64,000 nucleotides of DNA, taken from NCBI GenBank assembly GCA_964443325.1, contig CAYUCL010000007.1, positions 1 through 64,000 on the forward strand, written 5' to 3'. Of this stretch, positions 32,629-42,701 are shown one piece after another. The stretch's first letter is position 1; every line of letters starts with the position of its first letter. The notes beneath the pieces are model-generated. The model saw nothing but the letters and a program-made list of their open reading frames with translations, was not told where the DNA came from and made no database searches. This DNA is from DAOUVR01 sp034430535 (GTDB lineage Bacteria > Chloroflexota > Dehalococcoidia > E44-bin15). The position numbers were made by a program, and so were the translations under genes.

Positions 32629-33424
32629 ATATCTTCGGTTGTTTAAGCCGCCAACCCCCAAACCTCTAGACACACTAATCTACGTTATCATCTGCACTTT
32701 GACTGGAATTTTAGCGCCGCCCGTCTCGGTTCTGAGAAAGAGGACGTTAAGGCAATCTGTCTCTATCATTTCCACCAGTCTCATGCCAAAAGACCTCCTG
32801 ATAGAGTTTATGGGTGTTAGGTTCTATGCCAGGAAAGGGAAAGCGGACATATTGCTACTCAACAGCCTCAGTAGTGCTAGAATGTGGGATTATTTCACGC
32901 CAAAAGAAGGGGATGTAGTCGTAGACATCGGGGCGCATGTTGGCAAATACGCTTTGGTTGCCGCCAAGCGCGTCGGTAAAGAGGGGAAAGTGATAGCCAT
33001 AGAGGCACACCCTGAGAATTTCAAAGCACTACTAAACAACATACGCCTTAACGATTTTCAGAATGTAATCGCCCTAAATGCCGCCGCATTCAGCGAAAAC
33101 GGTAAGACGTTGAGATTATTCGGTCAATGGGATACTGCGTATTCCCTGAAATCATGGGATGCAAAGCATACCAAAGTAGAGACGAGAACGACGGACTCGA
33201 TCCTGAGACAATACGATATAGGAAGTGCGGACTGGGTGAAGATAGATGTTGAGGGCGCAGAGACAGATGTTTTGATTGGGATGAAAGATACTATCGCGAA
33301 CAGCCCACACTTGAAAATGTTGGTTGAAGTAAATAGAAGGAATGAACATGAGATAGACCAGATTCTGAGTGGATTTGGGAAGAAGTGCATTAAAAGACCT
33401 GACATATTTTATTGGAAAGATTAA
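32621..33424 (+). CDS. FkbM family methyltransferase
   Basis: 267 residues from the ATG at 32621; the frame is open to a GTG at 32579 that would overlap the preceding pseudogene. SAM-binding motif VVVDIGAHVGKYALVAAKRVG, acidic motif VIAIEAHPENF, and the FkbM block DWVKIDVEGAETDVLIGM are clear. N-terminal 70 residues include a hydrophobic stretch (LIYVIICTLTGILAPPV) that may anchor it to the membrane. Members O-methylate sugars or polyketides. No glycan operon adjoins it, so the substrate is unknown. Confidence 0.85.
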   Translation: MLRYLRLFKPPTPKPLDTLIYVIICTLTGILAPPVSVLRKRTLRQSVSIISTSLMPKDLLIEFMGVRFYARKGKADILLLNSLSSARMWDYFTPKEGDVVVDIGAHVGKYALVAAKRVGKEGKVIAIEAHPENFKALLNNIRLNDFQNVIALNAAAFSENGKTLRLFGQWDTAYSLKSWDAKHTKVETRTTDSILRQYDIGSADWVKIDVEGAETDVLIGMKDTIANSPHLKMLVEVNRRNEHEIDQILSGFGKKCIKRPDIFYWKD

Positions 33425-33552
33425 ACACGAAATTGCGTAAATAGGCCAAGTCAAATGCAGAGGCACTTGTTGATTTTGCCCCCAGAGTTCGATTATACTC
33501 CCTTTAATCGATTTATTACGGATGATTCCTTCGCAAAGAGAAGAGGTAATAC

Positions 33553-34797
33553 GTGAACAATAGAGTAGTTGTAACTGGCATGGGGGTGATAAGCCCCTTA
33601 GGACTAGATGCCAAATCCCTATGGCAGGCATTGGTTTCTGGAAAATCCGGGGTGGATTACATCACCTCCTTTGACCCCGCACCGTTAGCAACGAAAATCG
33701 CCGCCGAGGTCAAAGATTTCGATCCCGCCCAATATATAGACCGCAAGGAACTGCGACGGATGGACCGTTTTACACAGTTCGCTGTAGCGGCGAGTTTGCA
33801 AGCGGTGGAGGAAGCTCAGTTAAAAATCAATGCCACAAATCATAACGATATCGGAGTAATCATCGGGGCAGGGTATGGCGGACTGAGCACCTTGTTGAGC
33901 CAATATGACATACTCAAGGAGAAGGGTCCCGACAGGATCAGCCCTTTTCTTGTTCCCATGATGATCGCAGATACGGCTTGTGGGATGGTCTCTATCACGC
34001 TTGGGGCAAAGGGCCCTAACTATTGTATCACCTCTGCCTGTGCCAGTGGCTCCGATGCCATTGGCGATTCCTTTGAGATCATCAGGCGCGGCGACGCCCA
34101 AGCAATGATAGCCGGAGGGACTGAAGCACAGATAATCCCCCTCACCGTTGCTGCCTTCAATGCAGCACGAGCCATCTCCACCAGAAACGATGAACCACAA
34201 AAGGCTTCTCGGCCATTTGATGCTGAGAGAGATGGATTTATCATGGGAGAAGGCTGTGTGGTTCTTGTCCTGGAGAGCCTTTCCTTTGCCACAAAACGGG
34301 GCGCTCCTATTCTAGCTGAGGTTGTGAGCTATGGCGCCACAGCGGATGCTTTCCACGTCACCCAGCCGTCGGAGGAGGGTGAAGGCGGTGCGCGGGCAAT
34401 GGCCATGGCCTTGAGGAAGGCAGGACTGGAGCCTGGAGAGATTGACTATATCAATGCTCATGGCACTTCAACCCAGCTAAACGATAAGAATGAAACCATG
34501 GCGATAAAGTCCATCTTCGGAGAGCAAGCCTACCGAATCCCCATCAGCTCCACAAAATCGATGACGGGGCATCTCCTGGGTGCTGCGGGAGCCATTGAAG
34601 CGGCAATATGCGTCATGACCATCCAGAATGGGGTCATACCACCAACGATAAACCTCACCTGCCCCGACCCAGACTGTGACCTCGATTATGTGCCCAATGT
34701 GGCTCGTCAAGCAAAGGTTGATACGGTCCTCTCTAATGCCTTTGGCTTTGGTGGGCACAACTCCACCCTCATAATCCGAAGGTATAACGAGGCATGA
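33553..34797 (+). CDS. fabF: 3-oxoacyl-[ACP] synthase II
   Basis: 414 residues. The condensing-enzyme triad is complete: Cys163 in TSACASGSDAI, His303 in NAHGTSTQLND and His340 in SMTGHLLGAAGA, at positions equal to E. coli FabF. It elongates fatty acyl chains on acyl carrier protein. GTG start with AGAGG about 9 bases before. No acpP or other fab gene is adjacent; recJ follows 4 bases after the stop, so the two are likely co-transcribed. Confidence 0.93.
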   Translation: MNNRVVVTGMGVISPLGLDAKSLWQALVSGKSGVDYITSFDPAPLATKIAAEVKDFDPAQYIDRKELRRMDRFTQFAVAASLQAVEEAQLKINATNHNDIGVIIGAGYGGLSTLLSQYDILKEKGPDRISPFLVPMMIADTACGMVSITLGAKGPNYCITSACASGSDAIGDSFEIIRRGDAQAMIAGGTEAQIIPLTVAAFNAARAISTRNDEPQKASRPFDAERDGFIMGEGCVVLVLESLSFATKRGAPILAEVVSYGATADAFHVTQPSEEGEGGARAMAMALRKAGLEPGEIDYINAHGTSTQLNDKNETMAIKSIFGEQAYRIPISSTKSMTGHLLGAAGAIEAAICVMTIQNGVIPPTINLTCPDPDCDLDYVPNVARQAKVDTVLSNAFGFGGHNSTLIIRRYNEA

Positions 34798-34801
34798 TAG
34801 A

Positions 34802-36484
34802 TTGAATCATAGCCGTTGGCAGATGCCACCCCACTTACAAGCGGAGCAAATTGCTGGAACAGGCCTTCCCCCATTGATGGCTCAACTCCTTTACAATCGT
34901 GGCATTACCGACCCGACTCAGATTAGTTCCTTCCTTGCCGCAGATGAGAACCTTTTAAACGACCCGTTCCTCCTCCCCGACATGGAGAAAGCGGTGGCCA
35001 GAATCCACGCTGCTTTGCTATCCGAAGAGATCATTGCCATATATGGGGATTTCGATGCCGATGGCATGACCGCCACTGCTGTCCTTACTGAGGGACTCTC
35101 CTCTCTTGGTGGAAAGGCTATCCCATACATACCTCACCGTATTGAAGAGGGCTATGGCCTCAACAATGCTGCTCTCGAGAAGTTGCGCAAACAAGGGGTT
35201 AGTCTGGTGATAACGGTGGATTGCGGCATAAGTAACGCTCCCGAGGTAGAAACAGCGCAGAATATGGGGCTTGACATATTGATCACCGACCATCACACCG
35301 TTCCTCGCCAAATGCCACAAGCCATCGCCGTAGTCGATCCCAAGAGAGCCGATTCCCGCTATCCCTTCCCCAGGCTCGCCGGAGTGGGTGTTGCATTCAA
35401 ACTACTCCAGGCGCTTTTCAGCTCTTTGGGCAATAACGGAAATATGGAGAAATTCCTAGACTTGGTTGCTTTGGGAACAGTGGCTGACATGGAACCCCTC
35501 CGCGGCGAAAACCGTTATTTGGTAAAGCATGGCCTCGATGTGTTGCAAAACACTAACCGGCCGGGCCTGAGAGAGCTGGCTAAGTGTGCCGGCGTTCCTC
35601 TGTCAGCCGTTGGCACAGAGACCATCTCGTGGGTTTTAGGGCCTCGACTTAACGCTGCGGGTAGGCTGGAACATGCTATTGTTGGCTACGATATTCTGGT
35701 GACCGACTCTGTTGAAGAAGCCCAAAGGCTTGCCAGTGTTTTGGAGAGAAGGAATGAGCAACGACATAAGCTAACCGAAATAGCTCTCGTAAAGGCGCGG
35801 GGAAAGCTAATTGCCAAAGGCACCGATTCCCCTATTCTTATGCTTAGCGACGAGGACTTCCCTAGTGGGGTTTTAGGGGTGATCGCCGGCAGGTTGGCAG
35901 AGGAGTTTTACCGCCCTGTGGTCGTTCTTGAGGAGGGTAAAGAGTGGAGCAAAGGAAGCGCCCGTAGCATCCCTGAGTTCGACATCATAGCTGCCCTGAC
36001 CGATTGTAGCAACCTCCTATCTCGCTTTGGTGGGCATCCAATGGCAGCGGGTTGCACCGTAGCCACAGATACCTTGGAGCAGCTTCACGAATGCCTGCTT
36101 GGCATTGCGGCAAATCAGCTTTCGTCTCTAGACCTCCGCCCAATGATTGCTATCGATGCCGAGATTCCTCTTTCTTCACTCAACGGCAAAACGTTCAAGA
36201 TGATGCAAAAGCTAGCCCCATTCGGATGTGATAATCCCTATCCTACATTCATCAGTCGGGGTATTAGAGTAATAAAGCACCGTGGTGTGGGCGCCGACGG
36301 AAAACACCTTAAGCTTAAATTGAAAGACGGCGATACAACCTGGGATGGCATCGCCTTCAGGCTGGGTAACCTTTCCGATGAGATCACACCTCAATTGGAT
36401 ATCGTCTATAACTTAGCCGTTGACCAGTGGGGCGGTGGGGACATGCTTCAACTCCACATCTTGGACTTCGCCCCGGCTGCCTAG
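34802..36484 (+). CDS. recJ: Single-stranded-DNA-specific exonuclease RecJ
   Basis: 560 residues. DHH-family motifs: AIYGDFDADGMTATAVL, VITVDCGISN, ILITDHHTVP, and the DHHA1 region with RFGGHPMAAGCTV; a C-terminal OB domain follows. It degrades single-stranded DNA 5' to 3' in recombination and repair. TTG start 4 bases after fabF. Its stop overlaps the end of the convergent lgt gene by 4 bases. Confidence 0.94.
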   Translation: MNHSRWQMPPHLQAEQIAGTGLPPLMAQLLYNRGITDPTQISSFLAADENLLNDPFLLPDMEKAVARIHAALLSEEIIAIYGDFDADGMTATAVLTEGLSSLGGKAIPYIPHRIEEGYGLNNAALEKLRKQGVSLVITVDCGISNAPEVETAQNMGLDILITDHHTVPRQMPQAIAVVDPKRADSRYPFPRLAGVGVAFKLLQALFSSLGNNGNMEKFLDLVALGTVADMEPLRGENRYLVKHGLDVLQNTNRPGLRELAKCAGVPLSAVGTETISWVLGPRLNAAGRLEHAIVGYDILVTDSVEEAQRLASVLERRNEQRHKLTEIALVKARGKLIAKGTDSPILMLSDEDFPSGVLGVIAGRLAEEFYRPVVVLEEGKEWSKGSARSIPEFDIIAALTDCSNLLSRFGGHPMAAGCTVATDTLEQLHECLLGIAANQLSSLDLRPMIAIDAEIPLSSLNGKTFKMMQKLAPFGCDNPYPTFISRGIRVIKHRGVGADGKHLKLKLKDGDTTWDGIAFRLGNLSDEITPQLDIVYNLAVDQWGGGDMLQLHILDFAPAA

Positions 36485-37314
36485 GTCTCTTCTATCACTG
36501 ATGGCTCAACTACAGCCCTCGCCTTTCGCATCTTGTAGATAAGCAAGGGGATACAGACCGCCATTACTATTAGAGCAACGAAATGGGGGGTATGAAGTAC
36601 GCCACTCACATTTACCTCCGATGTCACCACTGCGCGGGTGAACTCGATGAAGAAACGTCCGAAGGAATACAGGGATAAGTAGAGGAGAAACAACGAGCCA
36701 TCCGGCTTGAGCCGTCCCCTCAGCCGCCATAGAACAGCGAAAACCATCAGGTCCCATATAATCTCGTATACTGGTGATGGATGCGTCGGCTCCCCCCAAA
36801 AAAGGGTGGTGGAAGCAGCATTAGGATGGGTATATACGAAAGCCCAGGGAAGAGACGTGGGTGCGCCCCAGGCATCGCCATTTATAGTGCAACCAATTCT
36901 CCCGACAGCCTGGGCCAGGACCACTGCCGGAGCTACAGCATCAGCGAAGTGCCCAAAATGGAGATTGCTTATTCTGGCGTATATCGCCACCGCCAGCGCT
37001 CCGCCAAGAATCGCCCCGAAAATGGATAACCCATACCAGAACTGAAGTATCTGCATTGGATTGTAAAGATAAGTACTCGCAAGGTAGTCTATAACGTGGA
37101 AAAGCCTGGCCCCTATAATCCCCCCAATAATCGCCCACGGCGCAACACCGTAGATAACCTCTCTCTTAACGCCAGTCCCTCTCACAAACCATATAGAGAG
37201 CCCAATGGCGACAATGACAGCCAGGACAACTATGACCCCATGCCAGCCTACTTCGAAAGAACCTACGGTGAAGAAGATTGGATCGATGCCAATATATATA
37301 GCCAGAATAGACAT
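36481..37314 (-). CDS. lgt: Prolipoprotein diacylglyceryl transferase
   Basis: 277 residues with about seven membrane segments. The Lgt signature VGRIGCTINGDAWGAPT with the essential Arg is present, as are the early GWHGV segment and a late PSPVYEIIWDL. The enzyme attaches diacylglycerol to the cysteine of prolipoproteins in the cytoplasmic membrane. Convergent with recJ. The neighbour on its upstream side is xerD in the opposite direction. Confidence 0.94.
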   Translation of the reverse strand: MSILAIYIGIDPIFFTVGSFEVGWHGVIVVLAVIVAIGLSIWFVRGTGVKREVIYGVAPWAIIGGIIGARLFHVIDYLASTYLYNPMQILQFWYGLSIFGAILGGALAVAIYARISNLHFGHFADAVAPAVVLAQAVGRIGCTINGDAWGAPTSLPWAFVYTHPNAASTTLFWGEPTHPSPVYEIIWDLMVFAVLWRLRGRLKPDGSLFLLYLSLYSFGRFFIEFTRAVVTSEVNVSGVLHTPHFVALIVMAVCIPLLIYKMRKARAVVEPSVIEET

Positions 37315-37423
37315 TCTCGTGGGATTCTACTGTGGTCTGTGTTTTGGTGTCAAGGAAGCCTTCCCGTAGTGCATTTCTTGCAACATTATGTTAAAATGTC
37401 ATACTGTCACAAAGGAGACGGCA

Positions 37424-38335
37424 ATGAGACAGGAAGTCGACAATTTCTTGAATCACCTTTCTATGGAAAAAGGCTTTTCACTAAACACCGTTGATGCCTA
37501 CAGAAATGACCTTTCCCAGCTTGCCAGTTTTATCGAAGAACAAGCCACAGCGAAGGGCTACAGCCCCAAATGGATCTCTGTGGACCGCAATATTCTCATA
37601 AGCTATATCCTCGACTTGAAGGAGAGGGGCTATGCATCGGCTACGGTGGCCCGCAAAGTTGCTGCTATGAAATCCTTTTTTGATTTCCTGGTCTCTGAGG
37701 GATCCCTCCAGAGAGACCCTACAGAGAATCTCAGTTCGCCAAAGGTGGGGAAATCCTTGCCTAAACCCCTGTCCGTTAATGAAGTTGAAATGTTACTAAA
37801 CGAGCCTGCTAAGTCTTCCTCTCTCGAAGCAAAACGGGATAGGGCCATGATGGAGTTGATGTATGCTGGTGGCATGAGAGTATCAGAGCTTGTCTCTATG
37901 AACATAGGGGATATGGACATAGGGGAAGGCTTTGCGCGCTGCTTCGGAAAGGGCTCAAAAGAGAGGAGAATCCCCATCCACGAAAAAGCAATCAAGGCCG
38001 TGGCAGAATATCTAGAACAGGCTCGCCCTCAGCTTCTCCGTAATAAAGATAAGGAGGCTTTGTTCTTAAACCGCCGGGGAGAGCGCCTTACAAGGCAAGG
38101 CCTCTGGCTAATCTTGAAGGCTTATGTTAAAGCGTCGGGCATAAAGGCGGATGTTACTCCACATACTCTTCGTCACAGCTTCGCCACCCATATGTTGAGA
38201 GGGGGAGCGGACTTGAGAGCGGTTCAAGAACTTCTGGGGCATGCCAATATCACCTCTACTCAGATCTATACTCACCTTACCAGTGAACATGTGCACCAGG
38301 CTTATGAAAGGGCACACCCCAGAGCTAATGATTAG
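37424..38335 (+). CDS. xerD: Tyrosine recombinase XerC/XerD
   Basis: 303 residues, the usual size. N-terminal SAM-like domain (FLNHLSMEKGFSLNTVDAYR) and catalytic residues Arg in YAGGMRVSEL, Lys in GKGSKERRIP, HTLRHSFATHML, His in LLGHANITST and Tyr in TQIYTHL. It resolves chromosome dimers at dif; XerC versus XerD cannot be told reliably here. AAAGGAG precedes the ATG at 37424. It is not next to a tRNA or cargo, unlike the integrase at 14570. Confidence 0.9.
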   Translation: MRQEVDNFLNHLSMEKGFSLNTVDAYRNDLSQLASFIEEQATAKGYSPKWISVDRNILISYILDLKERGYASATVARKVAAMKSFFDFLVSEGSLQRDPTENLSSPKVGKSLPKPLSVNEVEMLLNEPAKSSSLEAKRDRAMMELMYAGGMRVSELVSMNIGDMDIGEGFARCFGKGSKERRIPIHEKAIKAVAEYLEQARPQLLRNKDKEALFLNRRGERLTRQGLWLILKAYVKASGIKADVTPHTLRHSFATHMLRGGADLRAVQELLGHANITSTQIYTHLTSEHVHQAYERAHPRAND

Positions 38336-38540
38336 CCCTATTTAATAGAGTAATATGTCTCGACAAGCAGGAGCTTGTAGAAACAGTGAGGTTGACAGGT
38401 AGTTATTACTGAAGTGCAAGAGCAACAAAAGAAGTTTCCCTTAGACTGCGAACTGAGTGTTGGCTGGGTTTTTAGCGATATGAATAAAAAGGTAACCTGT
38501 CCCGTGCGGGTTGGGCAGGGTTACTAGGCTGGAGTAAAAA

Positions 38541-38825
38541 ATGCCTCCTAAGAAATCTCACCGTGTCGCCTCGAGGCAGGCGGCGGCAAGTAAACAGCGG
38601 AAGAAAAAGAAGAGGGCGCAGACGCCTCAACAACGAGCCATAACCGCACCCATTACGCCCCCGCCGACAGATATTGCTCCTCCTGAGCCGCTTACACCAC
38701 GGGTAACTAAGACTATTCAAGAAGCTGCCCCTAGTTTCCAATATGTTATCACTGATTTGCGAAAAATCGGTATCATCGCCGGCTCCGCCATCATTATCCT
38801 GATTATACTCGGCTTCATACTGTAA
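38541..38825 (+). CDS. Small basic protein with C-terminal membrane anchor
   Basis: 94 residues: a strongly basic N-terminus (KQRKKKKRAQTPQQRA), a proline-rich linker (APITPPPTDIAPPEP) and one hydrophobic segment at the C-terminus (IGIIAGSAIIILIILGFIL). It starts after GGAG and ends 11 bases before uvrC, so both are likely on one transcript. No family recognised. The layout suggests a tail-anchored protein whose basic end could touch nucleic acid or the ribosome; this is inference. Confidence 0.75.
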   Translation: MPPKKSHRVASRQAAASKQRKKKKRAQTPQQRAITAPITPPPTDIAPPEPLTPRVTKTIQEAAPSFQYVITDLRKIGIIAGSAIIILIILGFIL

Positions 38826-38836
38826 TAGGGGATGCC

Positions 38837-40669
38837 ATGGAGGCGAGGCGCTTCGAAGAGCAAGTGAAAGCATTGCCCCAAAAGCCCGGCGTTTATCTTT
38901 TCAGAGATGCCTCAGGAAATGTGCTCTACGTTGGCAAGGCTACCAATCTCCGCAATCGGGTGAGAAGCTATTTTGGCACACCCTTCACCCTCACCCAGAA
39001 GCTCCAGAGGATGAGGGCCCGGGTGAGCGACTTCGAATTCTTCATCACAGACTCAGAGCAAGAAGCGCTCATCCTCGAGTGCAATCTCATTAAGAAGCAC
39101 CGCCCCCGCTATAATGTGCGCCTCAAGGACGATAAAACCTATCCCTATCTCAAAATCACTATAGATGACGACTGGCCCAGGGTGTACATCACCAGACGCG
39201 TGGAGAAGGATGGCAACCGCTACTTCGGTCCATTCGCCAGTGCAGGTTCGATTAGAAAGACCCTCGACCTACTGAATAAGCTATTCCCTTTCCGCTCCTG
39301 TAAAAAGGAGATCACTGGAACCGACCGCAGACCCTGCCTTGAGTATGACATTCATCGCTGCTCTGGACCATGCATCGGTGCTATTTCGCAGCAAGACTAT
39401 CGAGACATCATTAGGCAAGTGATAATGTTCCTTGAGGGCAAGCAGGAAGCGGTATTAAAGGAGCTGGAGCGCAAGATGCAACAGGCTTCGGAGCAGCTTG
39501 AGTTTGAGCAGGCTGCCGTGATCCGTGACCAGATCTTCGCTGTAGAAACGGTCACGGAACGCCAGAAGATATCATCAACGGCAAGGGGAGATCAAGATGT
39601 CATCGCCCTGGCACAAAATAGAGACCACGCCTATGTAGAGGTCTTCTTCATTCGCAACGGCAAGCTCATCGAGCGAGACCATTTCATTCTGCAGGGGACT
39701 CAGGATGAGGAGCCCAGCCAGATTATGCGTAGCTTCTTGAATCAATTCTATGACTCCGCAACCTATATCCCACCATCGATTTTGCTCCAATACCACCCAG
39801 AAGACCACACCATTATTAAGAGTCGATTGGAGAGCAAAAGAGGGGGCAGGGTCGCTCTTAAGGTTCCTCAGCGTGGTGAGAAAAAAAGGCTGACGGATAT
39901 GGTTGCGGAAAACGCTCGTCAGGGTCTGGAGCAGCTTATGGTCAGGTGGTTCGCCGATACAGAGACCATCACCGCTGCCCTTGAGGAGCTAAGGCGAGAG
40001 CTCCATCTGCCCCAGACACCAAAGCGAGTAGAATGCTACGACATATCGGACATTAGAGGCACATCAGCGGTGGGCAGCATGATCGTATTTCAAGATGGGC
40101 AACCTACGCCCTCCCATTACCGCCGTTTTCGCATCAAGACAGTAGAGGGCACCGACGATTATGCAATGATTCAAGAGGTCTTGAGACGACGCTTCAAGAG
40201 GATGAGAATTGAGGAAGAGCGCAAGGGCAAAAACGCCTGGACCACAGTTCCCGACCTGGTTCTCATTGATGGCGGCAGGGGACATCTTACCTCAGCACTT
40301 ACTGCGCTGAAGGATATAGGGGTGGAGTTTGTCTCAGTCGCTGCGCTGGCTAAAGAGCGCGAGGAGCTTTTCCGCCCAAACGTCGCAGGGCCAATCCTGC
40401 TACCCAGGACATCTGCAGCGCTCTATCTGGTACAGCGGATTCGCGATGAGGCGCATCGCTTTGCACTGGGCTATCACCAGAGAGTGCGCAACCGTAAGGC
40501 GATAGCCTCAGCCCTGGACAATGTAACCGGCATCGGCCCCAAGCGAAAGCGAGCTCTCCTCAAAAGGTTCGGCTCTGTGAGAGCGATAAAGGATGCACCT
40601 ATCGATGATGTCGCAGCGGTTGTCGGAATGACTCACTCCCTTGCCGAGAGGGTCAAGGAGTATTTGTGA
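38837..40669 (+). CDS. uvrC: Excinuclease ABC subunit C
   Basis: 610 residues. GIY-YIG nuclease domain at about 14-93 (PGVYLFRDASGNVLYVGKA), Cys-rich segment with CLEYDIHRCSGPC, UVR domain near 200-235, RNase H-like nuclease with VECYDISDIRGTSAVGSMIVF and LVLIDGGRGHL, and C-terminal helix-hairpin-helix motifs (NVTGIGPKRKRALLKRFG). It makes both incisions in nucleotide excision repair. The following methyltransferase gene overlaps its stop by 4 bases. Confidence 0.96.
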   Translation: MEARRFEEQVKALPQKPGVYLFRDASGNVLYVGKATNLRNRVRSYFGTPFTLTQKLQRMRARVSDFEFFITDSEQEALILECNLIKKHRPRYNVRLKDDKTYPYLKITIDDDWPRVYITRRVEKDGNRYFGPFASAGSIRKTLDLLNKLFPFRSCKKEITGTDRRPCLEYDIHRCSGPCIGAISQQDYRDIIRQVIMFLEGKQEAVLKELERKMQQASEQLEFEQAAVIRDQIFAVETVTERQKISSTARGDQDVIALAQNRDHAYVEVFFIRNGKLIERDHFILQGTQDEEPSQIMRSFLNQFYDSATYIPPSILLQYHPEDHTIIKSRLESKRGGRVALKVPQRGEKKRLTDMVAENARQGLEQLMVRWFADTETITAALEELRRELHLPQTPKRVECYDISDIRGTSAVGSMIVFQDGQPTPSHYRRFRIKTVEGTDDYAMIQEVLRRRFKRMRIEEERKGKNAWTTVPDLVLIDGGRGHLTSALTALKDIGVEFVSVAALAKEREELFRPNVAGPILLPRTSAALYLVQRIRDEAHRFALGYHQRVRNRKAIASALDNVTGIGPKRKRALLKRFGSVRAIKDAPIDDVAAVVGMTHSLAERVKEYL

Positions 40670-41613
40670 AGGGACAGCAAGAGGCCGTATTCAGGCACAC
40701 CTCCTGCAACCTGTGCGGAACGCGTGACTTTGTAAGACTTGGCAAGCTGAAAGCATCGAACAAAATCGAAAACATCGTCCCCATCCCAGAAGACATCTCT
40801 GTAGTTAGGTGCAAACGGTGCGGCTTCTATTACACCGATCCCATGCCCTTCTGGAGAGATAATGACCTCCAGAATATTTATGACGCCACATATTTCCCCG
40901 AAATGACAAGGTGGTGGAAGCGGGTTAAGACAAAGGTTAACCCTCAACGTCGCCTCGATACTATCGAAAAGCACGCTACCTCTGACATATCGCAGTTTCT
41001 AGAGGTAGGATGCGGCCTTGGATACGGCCTTGAGGATGCCATGCGGCGAGGCTGGGCAGTTTGTGGACAAGATGTTTCTCCATTCTTCGCTGAGCAGGTG
41101 GAAAGTAGGCTCGACATCAAGGTCTTCGTCGGCCAGCTAGTGGCTGCGCATTACCCTGATGCCTATTTCGACGCCGTCTACGTGGATAGCGTGCTGGAGC
41201 ACCTGCCACAGCCAATGGAGATGTTTAGAGAGATCCGCAGGATCCTCAAGCCAGACGGGGTCGTCTATATAACGGTGACCAACGAGGATGCGCTGATTAA
41301 TAAGTTGAGGAGCTTGCTTTTCAAACTCGCCCAGCCCGGGCGATGCCCGATATTGAGCCCTCTAGTTTATCCCGTTCATTTAGTCGGCTTTACGCCGGAT
41401 ACCTTCACACTGGCCTGCGAAAGCGCAGGATTCGAAGTGAGAAGTATCGTAGCATGCGCTGGAGCCAGCGAATGGCGTAAATTTGGGATACGGCACCTAG
41501 GTTATTTTCTGTTGAACATCATCTACTTGCCAATATATTTAATCGGTGAGAAGTTAGGAAAAGGCATCGCAATTGAGGCGGTAATCATTCCCTTTGAACA
41601 GGATCGAAAATGA
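40666..41613 (+). CDS. Class I SAM-dependent methyltransferase with zinc-ribbon N-terminus
   Basis: 315 residues. N-terminal CNLCGTRDF ... RCKRCGFYYTDP is a zinc ribbon typical of methyltransferases acting in cell-surface sugar pathways. SAM motif FLEVGCGLGYGLEDAM and the later YVDSVLEHLPQPMEMF and RILKPDGVVYI complete the Methyltransf_11-type fold. The C-terminal 60 residues are hydrophobic (LLNIIYLPIYLIGEKL) and may touch the membrane. GTG start overlapping uvrC; glycosyltransferase gene overlaps its end by 4 bases, implying joint work on a glycan. Confidence 0.87.
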   Translation: MKGQQEAVFRHTSCNLCGTRDFVRLGKLKASNKIENIVPIPEDISVVRCKRCGFYYTDPMPFWRDNDLQNIYDATYFPEMTRWWKRVKTKVNPQRRLDTIEKHATSDISQFLEVGCGLGYGLEDAMRRGWAVCGQDVSPFFAEQVESRLDIKVFVGQLVAAHYPDAYFDAVYVDSVLEHLPQPMEMFREIRRILKPDGVVYITVTNEDALINKLRSLLFKLAQPGRCPILSPLVYPVHLVGFTPDTFTLACESAGFEVRSIVACAGASEWRKFGIRHLGYFLLNIIYLPIYLIGEKLGKGIAIEAVIIPFEQDRK

Positions 41614-42674
41614 GAGTGGCTAAGATTATCATCGGGGACATAAACAGCTTAACCGGGGGCTATCTGTACGAAAAGAAACTAATCGAATACTTAAGGGGAA
41701 AAGGTGTCCAGGCGGATGTGGTTAGCATCCCGAATATTCCCTATATGCTCCAATTTTTTTCAAACTTCTGGCTCCCCTTCCACTTTTTGGGAAAGAAATA
41801 TGACGTCATTATTGAGGATGAGCTGGCCCACCCGGCGGTCTGGCTCTTCAACTTCTGGGCAAGCTATGTCAAAAAGACAAAGGTCGTTGCCATTGTCCAT
41901 ATGTTCCGCTGGATTGCCCTCAGGGATAGCTGGCAGATGCCTCTCGTTAAATTTATAGAAAAAACAATGCTTATGTCAACCAGTCTCATTATTGCCAATA
42001 GCAGGCATACTAAAACAGCGGCGGAAAATATGGGGCTGCCCGCTGAGACTATAGAGATGATTTACCCTGGTTTCGACATGACTTTAATAAGAGAAATAGG
42101 GCCTCGCTCCAGGGATGAGATAAAACTCCTTTTTGTGGGCAATTGGGTTCCTTGCAAGGGGTTGGATACGCTGGTGGAAGCTATGCATCGCATCAACAAC
42201 CCCAAAATAATCCTCGATACTGTGGGCGATGATAGCTTTTACCCCAAGTACGCGAGAAGAATCAGGAAAAAGGTTGCCGTTCTGAATCTGGAAGGCAGCG
42301 TTAGATTTCACGGGAGAATCGATCGCGAGTCAATTGGAAAATTCTATTCCGAAGCAGACATATTTGTGTTGCCTTCTTATTATGAGCCATTCGGCATCGT
42401 ATTTGCTGAAGCCATGTCCTTTGGCCTGCCGATTATAGCCACCAATGCGGGTGGAATACCTGAACTGGTTGAGCATGAGGAGAACGGACTGCTTGTTCCA
42501 CCCAACGATGCTGATGCCCTTGCTGATGCCATAGACAAGCTAGCTTCCAGTGCCGGATTGCGGGAGGAAATGGGAGGGAAAAGCTACGAGAAATCGAAAA
42601 GATTGAATAGCTGGGACGATTGCTTCCAGGTCGTCTACTGCCACCTCAAGCGATTGGCTGACGTCGATGGCTAA
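41610..42674 (+). CDS. Glycosyltransferase family 4
   Basis: 354 residues with GT-B fold. Acceptor half: LTGGYLYEKKLIEYLRGKG; donor half: LLFVGNWVPCKGLDTLVEAM and the retaining-enzyme motif YEPFGIVFAEAMSFGLPIIAT NAGGIPELVE (split here), in which both Glu residues bind the nucleotide sugar. Cytoplasmic, probably membrane-associated. It is the last gene of the uvrC transcript; the pairing with the methyltransferase suggests synthesis of a methylated surface sugar or lipid-linked glycan. Confidence 0.9.
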   Translation: MRVAKIIIGDINSLTGGYLYEKKLIEYLRGKGVQADVVSIPNIPYMLQFFSNFWLPFHFLGKKYDVIIEDELAHPAVWLFNFWASYVKKTKVVAIVHMFRWIALRDSWQMPLVKFIEKTMLMSTSLIIANSRHTKTAAENMGLPAETIEMIYPGFDMTLIREIGPRSRDEIKLLFVGNWVPCKGLDTLVEAMHRINNPKIILDTVGDDSFYPKYARRIRKKVAVLNLEGSVRFHGRIDRESIGKFYSEADIFVLPSYYEPFGIVFAEAMSFGLPIIATNAGGIPELVEHEENGLLVPPNDADALADAIDKLASSAGLREEMGGKSYEKSKRLNSWDDCFQVVYCHLKRLADVDG

Positions 42675-42701
42675 CCTGTAGGGACATTCTATCGAACGCA
42701 C

